A DNA stretch of 53,883 nt from Acidobacteriota bacterium (GTDB lineage: Bacteria > Acidobacteriota > Vicinamibacteria > Vicinamibacterales > UBA2999): positions 73,291-127,173 of the forward strand of contig JAKFXY010000029.1 of the NCBI GenBank assembly GCA_021731165.1. Direction: 5' to 3'. The notes beneath the pieces are model-generated. The model ran no database searches, had not been told where the DNA came from, and was given only the letters and a program-made list of their open reading frames with translations. Made by a program: the position numbers and the translations under genes. This document shows positions 26,948-35,649 of the stretch, in pieces; positions within the stretch are counted from its first letter, which is position 1, and every line of letters begins with the position of its first letter.

Positions 26948-27645
26948 GCGATCCCTTGGACGGCGAGCGGACGGTCAAGGCCGTGCACGGCGCGCGCCCG
27001 GTATCGGCGGACCCGGAATCGGATATCGCCTTGGCTGAAGAGCTGCGTGCGGCCCACTCCCGCGAGGAGCTTCTGGAGCTGGCGACCGAGCACGCCTATC
27101 GCGATAGCGCGCACGATGCCAGGATGCGTCGCGCTGTCTGGCGCGCGCTGGCGCGCCGCTTCGGCCACGGCGTGACCATCGGCCGCGCCGCGCTGATGAA
27201 GCACCCCGAGACCTTCGAGATTGGAGACGGTGTCTTCGTCGGCGAGCAGGCCTTCATTCAGGGGCGGTTCGACGGGCGGTGTGTCATCGGCAGCCACGTC
27301 TGGATCGGGCCGCAGAGCTATTTCGACGCGCGTGACCTCGTGATCGGAGACCACGTAGGGTGGGGGCCGGGTGCCAAGGTGCTCGGCTCGACGCACACGG
27401 CGCTGCCGACGGAGGTGCCCATCATGCGGACGGACCTGACGATCAAGCCGGTGCGCGTGGACGAGTGGGCCGACATCGGGGTCAACGCCGTCATCATGCC
27501 CGGAGTCACGATCGGCCGTGGCGCGATTGTCGGCGCCGGTGCGGTGGTGGTTCATGACGTCGAACCGTTCTCGATAGTGGCCGGTGTGCCGGCGAGATTC
27601 CTGAAGTGGCGGCCGGGCCACGGACCCGTGGTGGAAGGCACCTAG
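26944..27645 (+). CDS. Hexapeptide-repeat acyltransferase (maltose/NodL acetyltransferase-like)
   Basis: 233 residues from ATG 26944 (ATGA overlap); ATG 26923 would add seven residues. After about 70 charged helical residues, left-handed beta-helix repeats begin ([45 protein letters not shown]). The [18 protein letters not shown] loop and a closing [15 protein letters not shown] with GVPARFLKW are typical of the LbH_MAT-like O-acetyltransferases. It probably O-acetylates a sugar or lipid-linked intermediate. The long N-terminal helix distinguishes it from the smaller acetyltransferase at 24307. Confidence 0.83.
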   Translation: MSDPLDGERTVKAVHGARPVSADPESDIALAEELRAAHSREELLELATEHAYRDSAHDARMRRAVWRALARRFGHGVTIGRAALMKHPETFEIGDGVFVGEQAFIQGRFDGRCVIGSHVWIGPQSYFDARDLVIGDHVGWGPGAKVLGSTHTALPTEVPIMRTDLTIKPVRVDEWADIGVNAVIMPGVTIGRGAIVGAGAVVVHDVEPFSIVAGVPARFLKWRPGHGPVVEGT

Positions 27646-27652
27646 TGTTCTC

Positions 27653-28870
27653 GTGGGGCTGACGCTCGCCGGGCGGAACGTATCGCGCGTGGCGTGGAAC
27701 CAGTCCGCCCGGTTCCTACGCCGCGTGGCCCAGTACATGCGGAGGGGCGTCAAGCACGCGCGGGAAACGTCGAAGGACGTGAAGGCGCAGGTGCATGCCG
27801 CGGCCGAGGTCTCTCGAGACGCGGGGCTGACGGCCTATGCCGGAGGTGTTCGATCGTCGCGGTATTGGTCGCGCGTACGGGAGCAGACGTTTCCGAGGCT
27901 GGTCAGGGACGCGTCCATCCGTCGAGAGCTTCGCGCGGTTGCGCGTGGCACCGAGCCGATTGTCGTCGGGCCCTGGCTCTCCGAGGTCGGGTACGAGGCG
28001 CTTTACTGGGTGCCGTTCCTGCGCTGGTTCGTTCATCACTACCGTGTCGATCCCGCCCGCATGGTCGTGGTGTCGCGCGGCGGGGTTGGATCCTGGTACG
28101 CCGACGTCGCCGGCGGGTACGTCGAGTTGCTCGATCTGTTCACGCCCGAGGAATTCGTCCGCCGCAACGCCGAGCGCCAGGCGCGCGGCGATCAGAAGCA
28201 GACCGATCTGAGCGCGTTCGACGAGGAAATCCTGGAGCGCGTGCGCGCCCGTCCAGGAATGCGCCGGGCAACGGTCTGCCATCCCCGCTTCATGTTCCGT
28301 CTGCTCAGGCAGTTCTGGCTGGGGAACGAGTCGCTGCAGTACGCGCTCGAGTACCTCGTGTACCGGCGAGTCGCCGCGCCCGTCGACGTCCCGCTTCCGT
28401 CGCTGCCTTCACGATACGCGGCCGTCAAGTTCTACAGCGGCCGGGCGTTGCCGGACATCGACGCCAATCGTCAAGCCGTGCGGGCGATCGTGGATCGCAT
28501 CGGCGCGGACATGCCGATCGTGCTCCTGGACACCGGTCTCTCGCTCGATGAGCACGCGGACATGACGATGAGTGGCGCGAATATCACGACGCTCGCGGCG
28601 TATCTCACCCCCCAGAACAATCTGGCCGTGCAGACCGAGGTGATCCGTCGCGCGGCGCTCTTCATCGGCACCTGCGGCAGCGTGGCGTGGTTGGCGCCGA
28701 TGCTCGGCACGGAAACGCTGGCGGTATTCGCGGACGACTATCTTCTGACCCCACATCTCTACGCCGCGCGACACGCCTATCGCGTCATGGACGCCGCGGC
28801 GTTCGTGCCGCTGGATCTCAGGGCGGCCGGCATCCTCTCTGCCGCGCGCGCGGGCGTGCCCACCACATGA
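27653..28870 (+). CDS. Family B uncharacterised protein, putative glycosyltransferase
   Basis: 405 residues from GTG 27653, 8 bases after the acyltransferase stop. Residues ~1-95 are a basic helical region without clear similarity to the B domain. The domain begins GPWLSEVGYEALYW (Pro 107) and shows VVSRGGVGSWY, CHPRFMFRLL, YAAVKFYSGRALP, LLDTGLSLDEHAD and FIGTCGSVAWLAPMLG. It groups with the 20789 protein by its CGS.AWLAPML motif. It is separated by 5.6 kb from the other family B genes but coupled by a 4-base overlap to an SDR gene. No characterised homologue is recognised. Confidence 0.72.
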   Translation: MGLTLAGRNVSRVAWNQSARFLRRVAQYMRRGVKHARETSKDVKAQVHAAAEVSRDAGLTAYAGGVRSSRYWSRVREQTFPRLVRDASIRRELRAVARGTEPIVVGPWLSEVGYEALYWVPFLRWFVHHYRVDPARMVVVSRGGVGSWYADVAGGYVELLDLFTPEEFVRRNAERQARGDQKQTDLSAFDEEILERVRARPGMRRATVCHPRFMFRLLRQFWLGNESLQYALEYLVYRRVAAPVDVPLPSLPSRYAAVKFYSGRALPDIDANRQAVRAIVDRIGADMPIVLLDTGLSLDEHADMTMSGANITTLAAYLTPQNNLAVQTEVIRRAALFIGTCGSVAWLAPMLGTETLAVFADDYLLTPHLYAARHAYRVMDAAAFVPLDLRAAGILSAARAGVPTT

Positions 28871-29877
28871 GTCGGCCGCATCGCACCGTCGTGGTCACTG
28901 GCGGAGCGGGGTTCATCGGCTCCGAGGTCGTGCGCCAGCTTGTCGGGAGCGGCGCGCAGGTGACGGTCGTCGACAATCTGACGAATGGCAAGCGGGAGAA
29001 CCTGGCCGATCTCCCCGCGAGCCGGGTGACGCTCGTCGAGGCCGACATCCGTGACATCGACGTGTTGACGCCGCATCTCCAGGAGGCCGCGGTCGTCTAT
29101 CACCTGGCGTGCCTGGGCGTCCGCCACTCCGTGCACTCGCCGATCGAGAACCACGAGGTGAACGCCGCGGGGACGCTCGGCCTGCTGCATGCCTGCCGTT
29201 CGCACGGGGTGCCGCGCTTTGTCTACGTGTCGAGCTCGGAGGTCTATGGCACCGCGCGTTGGGCGCCCATGACAGAGGAGCATCCCACGTACCCCTGCAC
29301 GGTCTACGGCGCCTCGAAGCTGGCTGGAGAGTGTTATGCGAGGGCCTTCCATCAGACGTACGGGTACTCCACGGTCATGGTGAGGCCATTCAACAGCTAC
29401 GGTCCGCGCTCCCATCACGAAGGCGACAGCGGGGAAGTGATTCCGAAGTTTCTGCTGCGCTGCCTGGCTGGGCGGCCGCTGGTCATATTCGGCGACGGAA
29501 CCCAGACGCGCGACTTCACCTACGTCTCGGATTCGGCGCGCGGCATCATTCTCGCCGGGACCGCCGACGCCGCCATCGGCCGCACGATCAATCTCGGCAG
29601 CGGCGGCGAGGTCACGATCAACGACCTGGCGGCGACCGTTGCGCAGGTGGCCGGCCGCCCGGATGCGCGGATTGAGCGCGATGCCGAGAGGCCCGGTGAC
29701 GTACGACGCCTCTGCGCCGACGGCTCCCAGGCACGGGCGGTGCTCGGCTACGAGGCGCGCGTGCCGCTCCGAGTCGGGTTGACAGAGCTGCTGAAGTGGT
29801 ACCGCGGGCAGAACGTGTCCCCCGAAACCCTGCTGGAGCATGAGGTGGTTCGCAACTGGGACATCACCGTGGCATGA
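28867..29877 (+). CDS. NAD-dependent epimerase/dehydratase (extended SDR), NDP-sugar
   Basis: 336 residues from ATG 28867 (ATGA overlap with the family B gene). The dinucleotide motif is TGGAGFIGSEV, SSSEVYG follows, and YGASKLAGE provides the catalytic Tyr and Lys. RPFNSYGPRSH and FGDGTQTRDFTYV are standard for UDP-glucose 4-epimerase-like and 4,6-dehydratase-like enzymes. I cannot separate those activities by sequence here. The next gene (membrane protein) overlaps by 4 bases. Confidence 0.83.
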   Translation: MSRPHRTVVVTGGAGFIGSEVVRQLVGSGAQVTVVDNLTNGKRENLADLPASRVTLVEADIRDIDVLTPHLQEAAVVYHLACLGVRHSVHSPIENHEVNAAGTLGLLHACRSHGVPRFVYVSSSEVYGTARWAPMTEEHPTYPCTVYGASKLAGECYARAFHQTYGYSTVMVRPFNSYGPRSHHEGDSGEVIPKFLLRCLAGRPLVIFGDGTQTRDFTYVSDSARGIILAGTADAAIGRTINLGSGGEVTINDLAATVAQVAGRPDARIERDAERPGDVRRLCADGSQARAVLGYEARVPLRVGLTELLKWYRGQNVSPETLLEHEVVRNWDITVA

Positions 29878-31472
29878 CGGGCCGCCGGGTGACGGCGGTG
29901 CTCGTCATCGTGGTCCTGGCGGCGGTCGCCGCGCTCTTCCGCTTCCTGTCTCTCCAGGGATTTTCCAACGACCACTTCCTGCACCTCGTGGCGGCCCAGC
30001 AGATCGTGCTGGGTGAGTGGCCGACGAAGGACTTCGCCGATCCAGGTATGCCGCTGATGTATGGCGCCTCGGCGGCGGCTCAGGCGCTCCTCGGACGCAC
30101 GCTGTTGTCGGAGGGCGTGCTGGTGGCGGTGGCTTTCGGCGCGGCGGCGGCGCTGACTGCCGTCACTGTCCTGCAGCTCACATCATCCCTTACGCTCGCC
30201 GTTGCCGCGACTCTGTTCGAGGTTGCGATTTTTCCAAGAAGCTACGGCTATCCGAAGCTGCTGCTCTACGCCGCGGGGTTCGCGGTGTACGGCTGGTACC
30301 TGGCCAGGCCGGACGGTCGCCGGTTGGCGGCGATGGCCGGCTTCGCCGCGGTGGCGTTCCTCTTTCGGCACGACCACGGCGTCTATCTCGGTGGCGGGGC
30401 GTGCCTTGCCGCCCTCCTTGCGCCCGACACCGGCCTCTGGCGAGCGCGAGTCCATCGCGCCGCGATCTGTGCCGGAACGTTTGGCCTCTTCCTGCTGCCC
30501 TATCTTCTCTATGTTCAGGCCTATGAAGGCCTCGGCGCGTACCTGGGCACCGGCATCGCGTTCAGTACGCGCGAGGCAGAGCGTCAAGGGCGGGTGTGGC
30601 CGAGCCCGTTCAGTGCGACGGAGCCCACGCAGGTCGTGCTCCTCTACCTCTTTCACCTGCTGCCACTCGCCGCGGCCGCGACGGTGGTGGCGAACTGCCG
30701 CGACCAGGCGGCCCGCATTCTCCCGATCGCCGCCGTGGGGGTTCTCGTGAACCTCAGCTTCATCCGCGATCCTTTGACCACGCGTCTTCCCGACGCGGTG
30801 GTGCCGGCGGTCGTGCTCGGCGCCTGGCTCGCGGCGCGCGCATGGTCCGCGCCGCGGTTTCGTGCGATATGGATCCCCGCCACCGCGGTGGTCGCGCTCA
30901 TCGCCGTCTCGTCGGTCGTCGTGGTTGGCAATACGCCCGGCGAGCTCGATCGCATGGGCTTGAGCGGGCGTTGGGACGAGCTTCCGCGGCTGGTTGGAGA
31001 GCGCGCGTCGGAGCTTCGCGAACGGTTCTCGGCGCGTCAGATGCCGACGCGAACGGTCGAAGCGCTCCAGCCGTTCTTTGCCTATCTCGATCGGTGCACG
31101 ATGCCGACCGACCGGCTTCTCGTGACAGGGTTCTTTCCAGAAGTGCCGTACTACGCGCGGCGGCCGTTTGCCGGTGGCCAGAGCACGTTCCTGGAAGGCT
31201 ACTTCGGGTCCGAACAGAATCAGCGGCAGGTTCTCGATCGCCTGGATCGGCAGGTCGTGCCGTTTGTCTTCGTTCCAAGTGACGGGGGGTTCGAAGAGCT
31301 CGCACGGGGGTTTCCACTGGTGTCGGGTTACGTGAAGAGCCGCTTCCGCGAATTGACCGTCGTGCCGATTGACGAAGAGCGCCACATGACCATCGAGGTG
31401 AACCGCACGCTCGGTGCACGCGGGATCGACCCCGAAACCGGATGGCCGTGCTTCAGCGAGAGAGGTCGATAA
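29874..31472 (+). CDS. Polytopic membrane protein, GT-C-type glycosyltransferase-like
   Basis: 532 residues from ATG 29874. The first transmembrane helix (residues ~8-25) is followed by a loop SNDHFLHLVAAQQIVLGEWP with Asp 33 and then FADPGMPLMYG. An acidic loop directly after TM1 is the hallmark of GT-C enzymes that use polyprenyl-phosphate sugars. About nine to ten further hydrophobic segments continue to residue ~350, and the final ~170 residues look extracytoplasmic or soluble. It would act on the periplasmic face of the inner membrane. The next gene, 12 bases downstream, is another polytopic protein. Confidence 0.72.
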   Translation: MTGRRVTAVLVIVVLAAVAALFRFLSLQGFSNDHFLHLVAAQQIVLGEWPTKDFADPGMPLMYGASAAAQALLGRTLLSEGVLVAVAFGAAAALTAVTVLQLTSSLTLAVAATLFEVAIFPRSYGYPKLLLYAAGFAVYGWYLARPDGRRLAAMAGFAAVAFLFRHDHGVYLGGGACLAALLAPDTGLWRARVHRAAICAGTFGLFLLPYLLYVQAYEGLGAYLGTGIAFSTREAERQGRVWPSPFSATEPTQVVLLYLFHLLPLAAAATVVANCRDQAARILPIAAVGVLVNLSFIRDPLTTRLPDAVVPAVVLGAWLAARAWSAPRFRAIWIPATAVVALIAVSSVVVVGNTPGELDRMGLSGRWDELPRLVGERASELRERFSARQMPTRTVEALQPFFAYLDRCTMPTDRLLVTGFFPEVPYYARRPFAGGQSTFLEGYFGSEQNQRQVLDRLDRQVVPFVFVPSDGGFEELARGFPLVSGYVKSRFRELTVVPIDEERHMTIEVNRTLGARGIDPETGWPCFSERGR

Positions 31473-31484
31473 CTGTCGGGAATC

Positions 31485-32930
31485 ATGGGCGGCAGCGTCG
31501 GCGACGCCGTGGCACGGAGGTGGCGAACCGCGGCCCATGGCTTCGCGCTTCTGGCCGGTGGCTTGCTCGCCGTATTCCTGCTGGGGATACCCGTCCAGCT
31601 AAGCGACTCGCTGGCCAATCTCCTTCCGTTCCCGGATGCCTCACTCGCCGAGATCGTGCGGCGCGGGTTCCAGCCAGGCCCGTACCTGCGACCGTTCCTG
31701 ACCGGCCTGCTCAAGCTGGTGTTCGATCTCTCCGGCGGTCATTACTTTGCGTGGTTCCGCGGGTTTCAGGCAATCCAGGTCGTGGCGCTGCTCGTGCTCG
31801 TGGTGAGGATTCTCGGTCCCCGTACGCTGTGGGGCGCCTCGCTCGTACCGCTTGCGCTTGCGGCACTGCTCGGAATGCACACATTTGCCGGAACCGTACG
31901 CGAGGCGTTTCCCATCAACACCTTCCTGACGATTCTCCTGTGCTGCGCCGGCGCTGCCTCGTTGTCGGAGAGCCGTTCCCGGCCTGTCGTGGACCTCGCC
32001 GCGGTGCTCCTCTTGATCTTCGCGATGTTGACGGTCGAGACGGGGTTGCTCGTCTGGGTCGTCTTCGTAGTGGCGTGGCTCATCGGCGCGCGAGGCGTGT
32101 CGCGTCGCGGCATGGTGGCGTTGACTGTCTGCCTGGCGGGCTATTTTGTATTCCGCTTCGTGATTCTCGGCGGCGCGACTCCTGGATTGTCCGAGCGTGA
32201 CTCCGGCTTCGGACTCTCCACGTACGGAGGCGACGATCTCGCCCGGATGTTCGGGAACAACCCGATGCTCTTCTACGCCTACAACGTGACGAGTGCCATG
32301 GCGACGGTGCTCTTCGCCGAGCCGCGCGGCGGGGTCTGGGCCGCGGTTCGCGATGCGTTGTCCGGTGATCTGCGTTGGTGGCAGATCATCAACGTCCTCA
32401 CCTCCGTTTTGACCACGTCTCTCATCGCCCGACACGTCGTGAGCCGGTGGCGTCACTGGCGGCAAGGCCTCGTCGATGACGATGACCGTCTCGTGCTGCT
32501 GTTCCTCGCCCTCTTGCCCGCCAACGCGCTCTTCGCCTACGCCTATGCGAAGGACGTGATCATGAGCCCGGCCGGGCTCTTTTACGCGCTGGCGGCGTAC
32601 GCGGCCGTCAAGAGCGCGGCCGAATCTGCGGCGGGGAAAGTCACCCTGAGGAGCATCTCGGTCGTCGTGTGCCTGGCGCTGGTCGCCTGTGGATGGAGCG
32701 TCCGCTTCGTGGGCCTTCACTACAACCTGCGTCAACGTGCCGCGTCGGTCCGAGACGAGTGGGCCTACTTCTCCGACTGGCAGCGCGAGCAAGGCCCGTC
32801 GGAGATGCTCGTGACTCCCACGCATCGGCGGATCAGAGATAGCCTGTACGAAGATGCCATCCGGCGCACCCCCAAGCCTCCGGCACTGGCACTGTCATGG
32901 GCGGATGAGATCTTCGATCGGTCGCAATGA
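31485..32930 (+). CDS. Polytopic membrane protein of unknown function (possible GT-C-like)
   Basis: 481 residues from ATG 31485. About ten hydrophobic segments are visible, such as ALLAGGLLAVFLLGI near the N-terminus, VVALLVLVVRIL, LVWVVFVVAWLIG and LFLALLPANALFAYAY. The loop after TM1 contains DSLANLLPFPDASLAE with several acidic residues and is followed by LRPFLTGLLKLVF, which could be the equivalent of a GT-C catalytic loop, but I cannot identify a definite motif. No flippase or O-antigen-ligase signature is apparent. Pairing with the preceding GT-C-like gene suggests a periplasmic glycan-modifying role. Confidence 0.65.
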   Translation: MGGSVGDAVARRWRTAAHGFALLAGGLLAVFLLGIPVQLSDSLANLLPFPDASLAEIVRRGFQPGPYLRPFLTGLLKLVFDLSGGHYFAWFRGFQAIQVVALLVLVVRILGPRTLWGASLVPLALAALLGMHTFAGTVREAFPINTFLTILLCCAGAASLSESRSRPVVDLAAVLLLIFAMLTVETGLLVWVVFVVAWLIGARGVSRRGMVALTVCLAGYFVFRFVILGGATPGLSERDSGFGLSTYGGDDLARMFGNNPMLFYAYNVTSAMATVLFAEPRGGVWAAVRDALSGDLRWWQIINVLTSVLTTSLIARHVVSRWRHWRQGLVDDDDRLVLLFLALLPANALFAYAYAKDVIMSPAGLFYALAAYAAVKSAAESAAGKVTLRSISVVVCLALVACGWSVRFVGLHYNLRQRAASVRDEWAYFSDWQREQGPSEMLVTPTHRRIRDSLYEDAIRRTPKPPALALSWADEIFDRSQ

Positions 32931-33445
32931 ACGCCGCCGTATCTCCACGTCTCCTCGGATCGGCCATTCCGGCGTGGCTTGTCGTCATGCTTGCCGCGCC
33001 TCCGGTCGCGGCTTTCACGTCCTTGGCGGCGTACGTCACGGCTGAGAGTCTCGGTTTTCGTGGCTTGGCCGTGCCGGCACCGGCCACGCTTTCGGAGGCC
33101 GCTGCTGCGGGAGCCGCCGCCCGCGTCGTGGAACTGATTGGAGAGGGCCACGATCCCAATTCGCCATCGCTCGTGCCAGCCGGCGCGGTGGATGCCGATG
33201 CGTTCACCGCGACGGCGGTCGAGGCGGCAATCCTGGGACGACGCGCCGAGATGGTCAATCTTCTGCGCGAGCAGGGGGCGAGACTCGATCCCGCGCATGT
33301 GGCGTGTCTTGCGAGGGCGTCAGGCCTGCCGGAGGTCATGGAGCTGCTTGGTTCGGGGTCTGCCGGCGTGGGAACGGAACGGCTGATGCGCCCCATCGAC
33401 GCGCTGCGATCGTGTGCGCGCACTTCTGCTTCCGGGCAGCCCTGA
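32927..33445 (+). CDS. Small protein with N-terminal hydrophobic segment and ankyrin-like repeats
   Basis: 172 residues; ATG 32927 overlaps the previous stop (ATGA). Residues ~10-35 are hydrophobic (AIPAWLVVMLAAPPVAAF) and could be a signal peptide or a membrane anchor. The region ~50-145 is alanine-rich and shows degenerate ankyrin-type helix-turn-helix units (AVEAAILGRRAEMVNLLREQ followed by GARLDP, then GLPEVMELLGSG). This would be a protein-interaction module at the membrane. No enzymatic motif is present. It is an odd member of a biosynthetic operon, possibly a scaffold or a decayed gene; I do not recognise a family. Confidence 0.6.
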   Translation: MNAAVSPRLLGSAIPAWLVVMLAAPPVAAFTSLAAYVTAESLGFRGLAVPAPATLSEAAAAGAAARVVELIGEGHDPNSPSLVPAGAVDADAFTATAVEAAILGRRAEMVNLLREQGARLDPAHVACLARASGLPEVMELLGSGSAGVGTERLMRPIDALRSCARTSASGQP

Positions 33446-33476
33446 TGCAACTGGATAATGTCCGGCTGGTAGCGAG

Positions 33477-34646
33477 ATGATTCCCGTCGCACGGCCGTGG
33501 ATGGACGAGCGGGAAGCCGATGCCGCGCGCCGCGTGATCCTGTCCGGTTGGGTTACGCAGGGGCCGGAGGTCGCCTCGTTCGAACGCGGATTCGCGGAGG
33601 CGGTGGGCGCCGCGCACGCCTGCGCCGTGTCGAGCTGTACGACGGCTCTACACCTGGCGCTCTCGGCGCTCGGGGTCGGCCCAGGGGACGAGGTGGTGAC
33701 CGTCAGCCATTCGTTCATCGCGACCGCGAACGCGATTCGCTACTGCGGGGCGGTGCCGGTGTTCGTGGACATCGACGCCTCAACCTTCAACATGGACCCG
33801 ACGTTGGTGGATGCCGCGATCTCGACTCGCACGAAGGCGCTCCTCGTGGTGCATCAGTTGGGGATGCCGTGCGATCTGTCCAGGCTCATGGCCATTGCGC
33901 GGCGTCGCGGCGTCCCGGTAGTCGAGGATGCGGCGTGCGCGGTGGGAAGCGAGATCCGATGGGACGACGTCTGGGAGCGGATCGGCCGGCCACATGGCGA
34001 CGTGGCCTGCTTCTCGTTCCATCCGCGCAAGCTGCTCTCGACAGGCGACGGCGGGATGCTCACGACAAGCCGTTCTGACCTGGACGCGCGGTTTCGTCTG
34101 TTGCGCCAGCATGGGATGAGCGTCCCCGACACCGTGCGACACACCTCGACCCAGGTTGTCTTCGAGGACTATCCAGTCGTCGGCTTCAACTACAGGATGA
34201 CGGACATTCAGGCGGCCATCGGTCGCGAGCAGCTCAAGCGGCTGTCGCTCATGGTGGCCCGTCGGCGTGCGCTCGCCGCGCGGTACGCGGAGCACCTCGG
34301 CGGCGTGGCCGGCGTGACCATCCCACACGAGCCGACATGGGCTCGCAGCAATTGGCAGAGCTACGCGGTCACGCTCGATGCCGGTCTTGGCGCCGGTCTC
34401 CGGGCGGACAGCGTTCAGCGCGCGATCATGCAGCGTATGCTCGATGCCGGCGTTTCGACCCGGCGGGGTGCCATGAACGTCCATCGCGAAGGGGCGTATC
34501 CACCGGGCAGTTGGCGCGCGGCCGGGTCGCTGGTCCGAAGCGAGCACGCCCAGGCCACGACTGTCGTGCTCCCGCTGTATCACCAGATGACTGACGAGGA
34601 TCAAAATCGCGTCGTCGAAGCGCTGAGAAGCGCCATCGATGCTTAG
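33477..34646 (+). CDS. DegT/DnrJ/EryC1-family aminotransferase
   Basis: 389 residues from ATG 33477, with GCGAG just upstream. It starts IPVARPWMDEREADAARRVI, continues SGWVTQGPEVASFERGF, SSCTTALHLALSALG, VSHSFIATANAI and EDAACAVGSEI, and has the putative PLP-lysine segment FSFHPRKLLSTGDGGML. This is the perosamine synthetase/ArnB-like branch rather than the WbpE-like branch at 25829, so it probably transaminates C4 of an NDP-sugar. Its end overlaps the next gene, an ArnC-like glycosyltransferase, by 8 bases. Confidence 0.86.
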   Translation: MIPVARPWMDEREADAARRVILSGWVTQGPEVASFERGFAEAVGAAHACAVSSCTTALHLALSALGVGPGDEVVTVSHSFIATANAIRYCGAVPVFVDIDASTFNMDPTLVDAAISTRTKALLVVHQLGMPCDLSRLMAIARRRGVPVVEDAACAVGSEIRWDDVWERIGRPHGDVACFSFHPRKLLSTGDGGMLTTSRSDLDARFRLLRQHGMSVPDTVRHTSTQVVFEDYPVVGFNYRMTDIQAAIGREQLKRLSLMVARRRALAARYAEHLGGVAGVTIPHEPTWARSNWQSYAVTLDAGLGAGLRADSVQRAIMQRMLDAGVSTRRGAMNVHREGAYPPGSWRAAGSLVRSEHAQATTVVLPLYHQMTDEDQNRVVEALRSAIDA

Positions 34647-35580
34647 CATCCTGACGCCGGCGTTCAACGAGGCCGGGAACCTCCCGGTGCTCTACCAGCG
34701 GCTGGTACAGGCCATGGCCGCGACCGGTTTGGACTGGGAGTGGGTCATCGTGGACGACCATTCGCGGGATGAGACCTTTGCGGCCGTGGAGCGACTGTCG
34801 TTGAACGACCCGCGTGTCCGGGGTATCAGGCTGGCCCGCAACTCGGGCTCGCACTCGGCGATTGCCTGTGGCTTGCATCACGTGCGCGGCGACGCCGCGG
34901 CCATGATGGCCGCCGACCTCCAGAATCCCCCGGAGACCCTCCATGGGCTCGTCGAACGATGGCAACGTGGGGCGCAGGTCGTCTGGGCGACGCGGCGCGC
35001 GCGTCCGGGGCAGCACTCCAACGGGGCCTTCGCCACGGTGTACTACTGGATGATGCGGTCGGTGGTCGGCATGACGGAGATGCCGGCCCAGGGCACCGAC
35101 TTTTTTCTGATCGATCGCGCCGTCGTCAACGCATTCCGGCAGTTTCCCGAGCGCAACGTGAGCGTGCTGGCGCTCATCATGTGGCTGGGCTTCCGCCAGG
35201 AAGTCGTCGAATACGACCAGCAGCCTCGGGCGAGCGGGCGATCGGGCTGGACCCTGGCGAGAAAGATGACGCTTGTCATCGATTCGGTCACCTCGTTTTC
35301 GGACGCGCCGATCAGGCTCTGCTCGTACGCGGGAATCGCCTTGATTGGAGTGGCTCTGCTGGTCGTGATCTCGGCGGTCGTGCTGGTGCCGAGCCTTACT
35401 GCCGGCATGCTCTTGATGACCGCGACGATGATCGGCTTGACCGGGCTCCAGCTCCTCGGGCTCGGGATGGTCGGAGAATACGTCTGGCGCGCGCTCGACG
35501 AGGCGCGCAGGCGCCCGCGCTACGTGATCGAGGCGACCACGCCTGGCGTCGAAGAGGCGGCGACCGAGGCGACGCGATGA
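34639..35580 (+). CDS. Family 2 glycosyltransferase with C-terminal membrane helices (ArnC/DPM1-like)
   Basis: 313 residues from ATG 34639. The N-terminal GT-A domain reads ILTPAFNEAGNLPVL, VIVDDHSRDET and MAADLQNPPE, which supply the Asp residues expected for donor and metal binding. AQGTDFFLIDRAVV is a standard segment of the polyprenyl-phosphate sugar transferase group. Two transmembrane helices are predicted near residues 225-250 and 258-282. Such proteins load a sugar onto undecaprenyl phosphate for use by periplasmic GT-C enzymes, and the GT-C-like protein at 29874 is a plausible partner. Confidence 0.85.
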   Translation: MLSILTPAFNEAGNLPVLYQRLVQAMAATGLDWEWVIVDDHSRDETFAAVERLSLNDPRVRGIRLARNSGSHSAIACGLHHVRGDAAAMMAADLQNPPETLHGLVERWQRGAQVVWATRRARPGQHSNGAFATVYYWMMRSVVGMTEMPAQGTDFFLIDRAVVNAFRQFPERNVSVLALIMWLGFRQEVVEYDQQPRASGRSGWTLARKMTLVIDSVTSFSDAPIRLCSYAGIALIGVALLVVISAVVLVPSLTAGMLLMTATMIGLTGLQLLGLGMVGEYVWRALDEARRRPRYVIEATTPGVEEAATEATR

Positions 35581-35593
35581 GGCCGGCGTCGGC

Positions 35594-35599
35594 TAGAAT
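35594..35599 (+). promoter_or_regulatory. Possible promoter -10 element (TAGAAT)
   Basis: TAGAAT occurs inside CGGCTAGAATAACTGG in the 69-base gap between two coding regions and about 50 bases before ATG 35650. It resembles a sigma-70 -10 box, but no convincing -35 box sits 16-18 bases upstream. The same hexamer recurs before the gene at 52453, which is the main reason to record it. Confidence 0.3.
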
Positions 35600-35649
35600 A
35601 ACTGGTCTGCCCGATATGGCTCAGACAGGGCAGGCCCCAAACGAATCGA

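Noticed and set aside
33454-33459. GATAAT as a -10 box before the aminotransferase at 33477
   Set aside because: No -35-like sequence at a suitable distance, and it sits in a 31-base gap inside a tightly packed run of genes.
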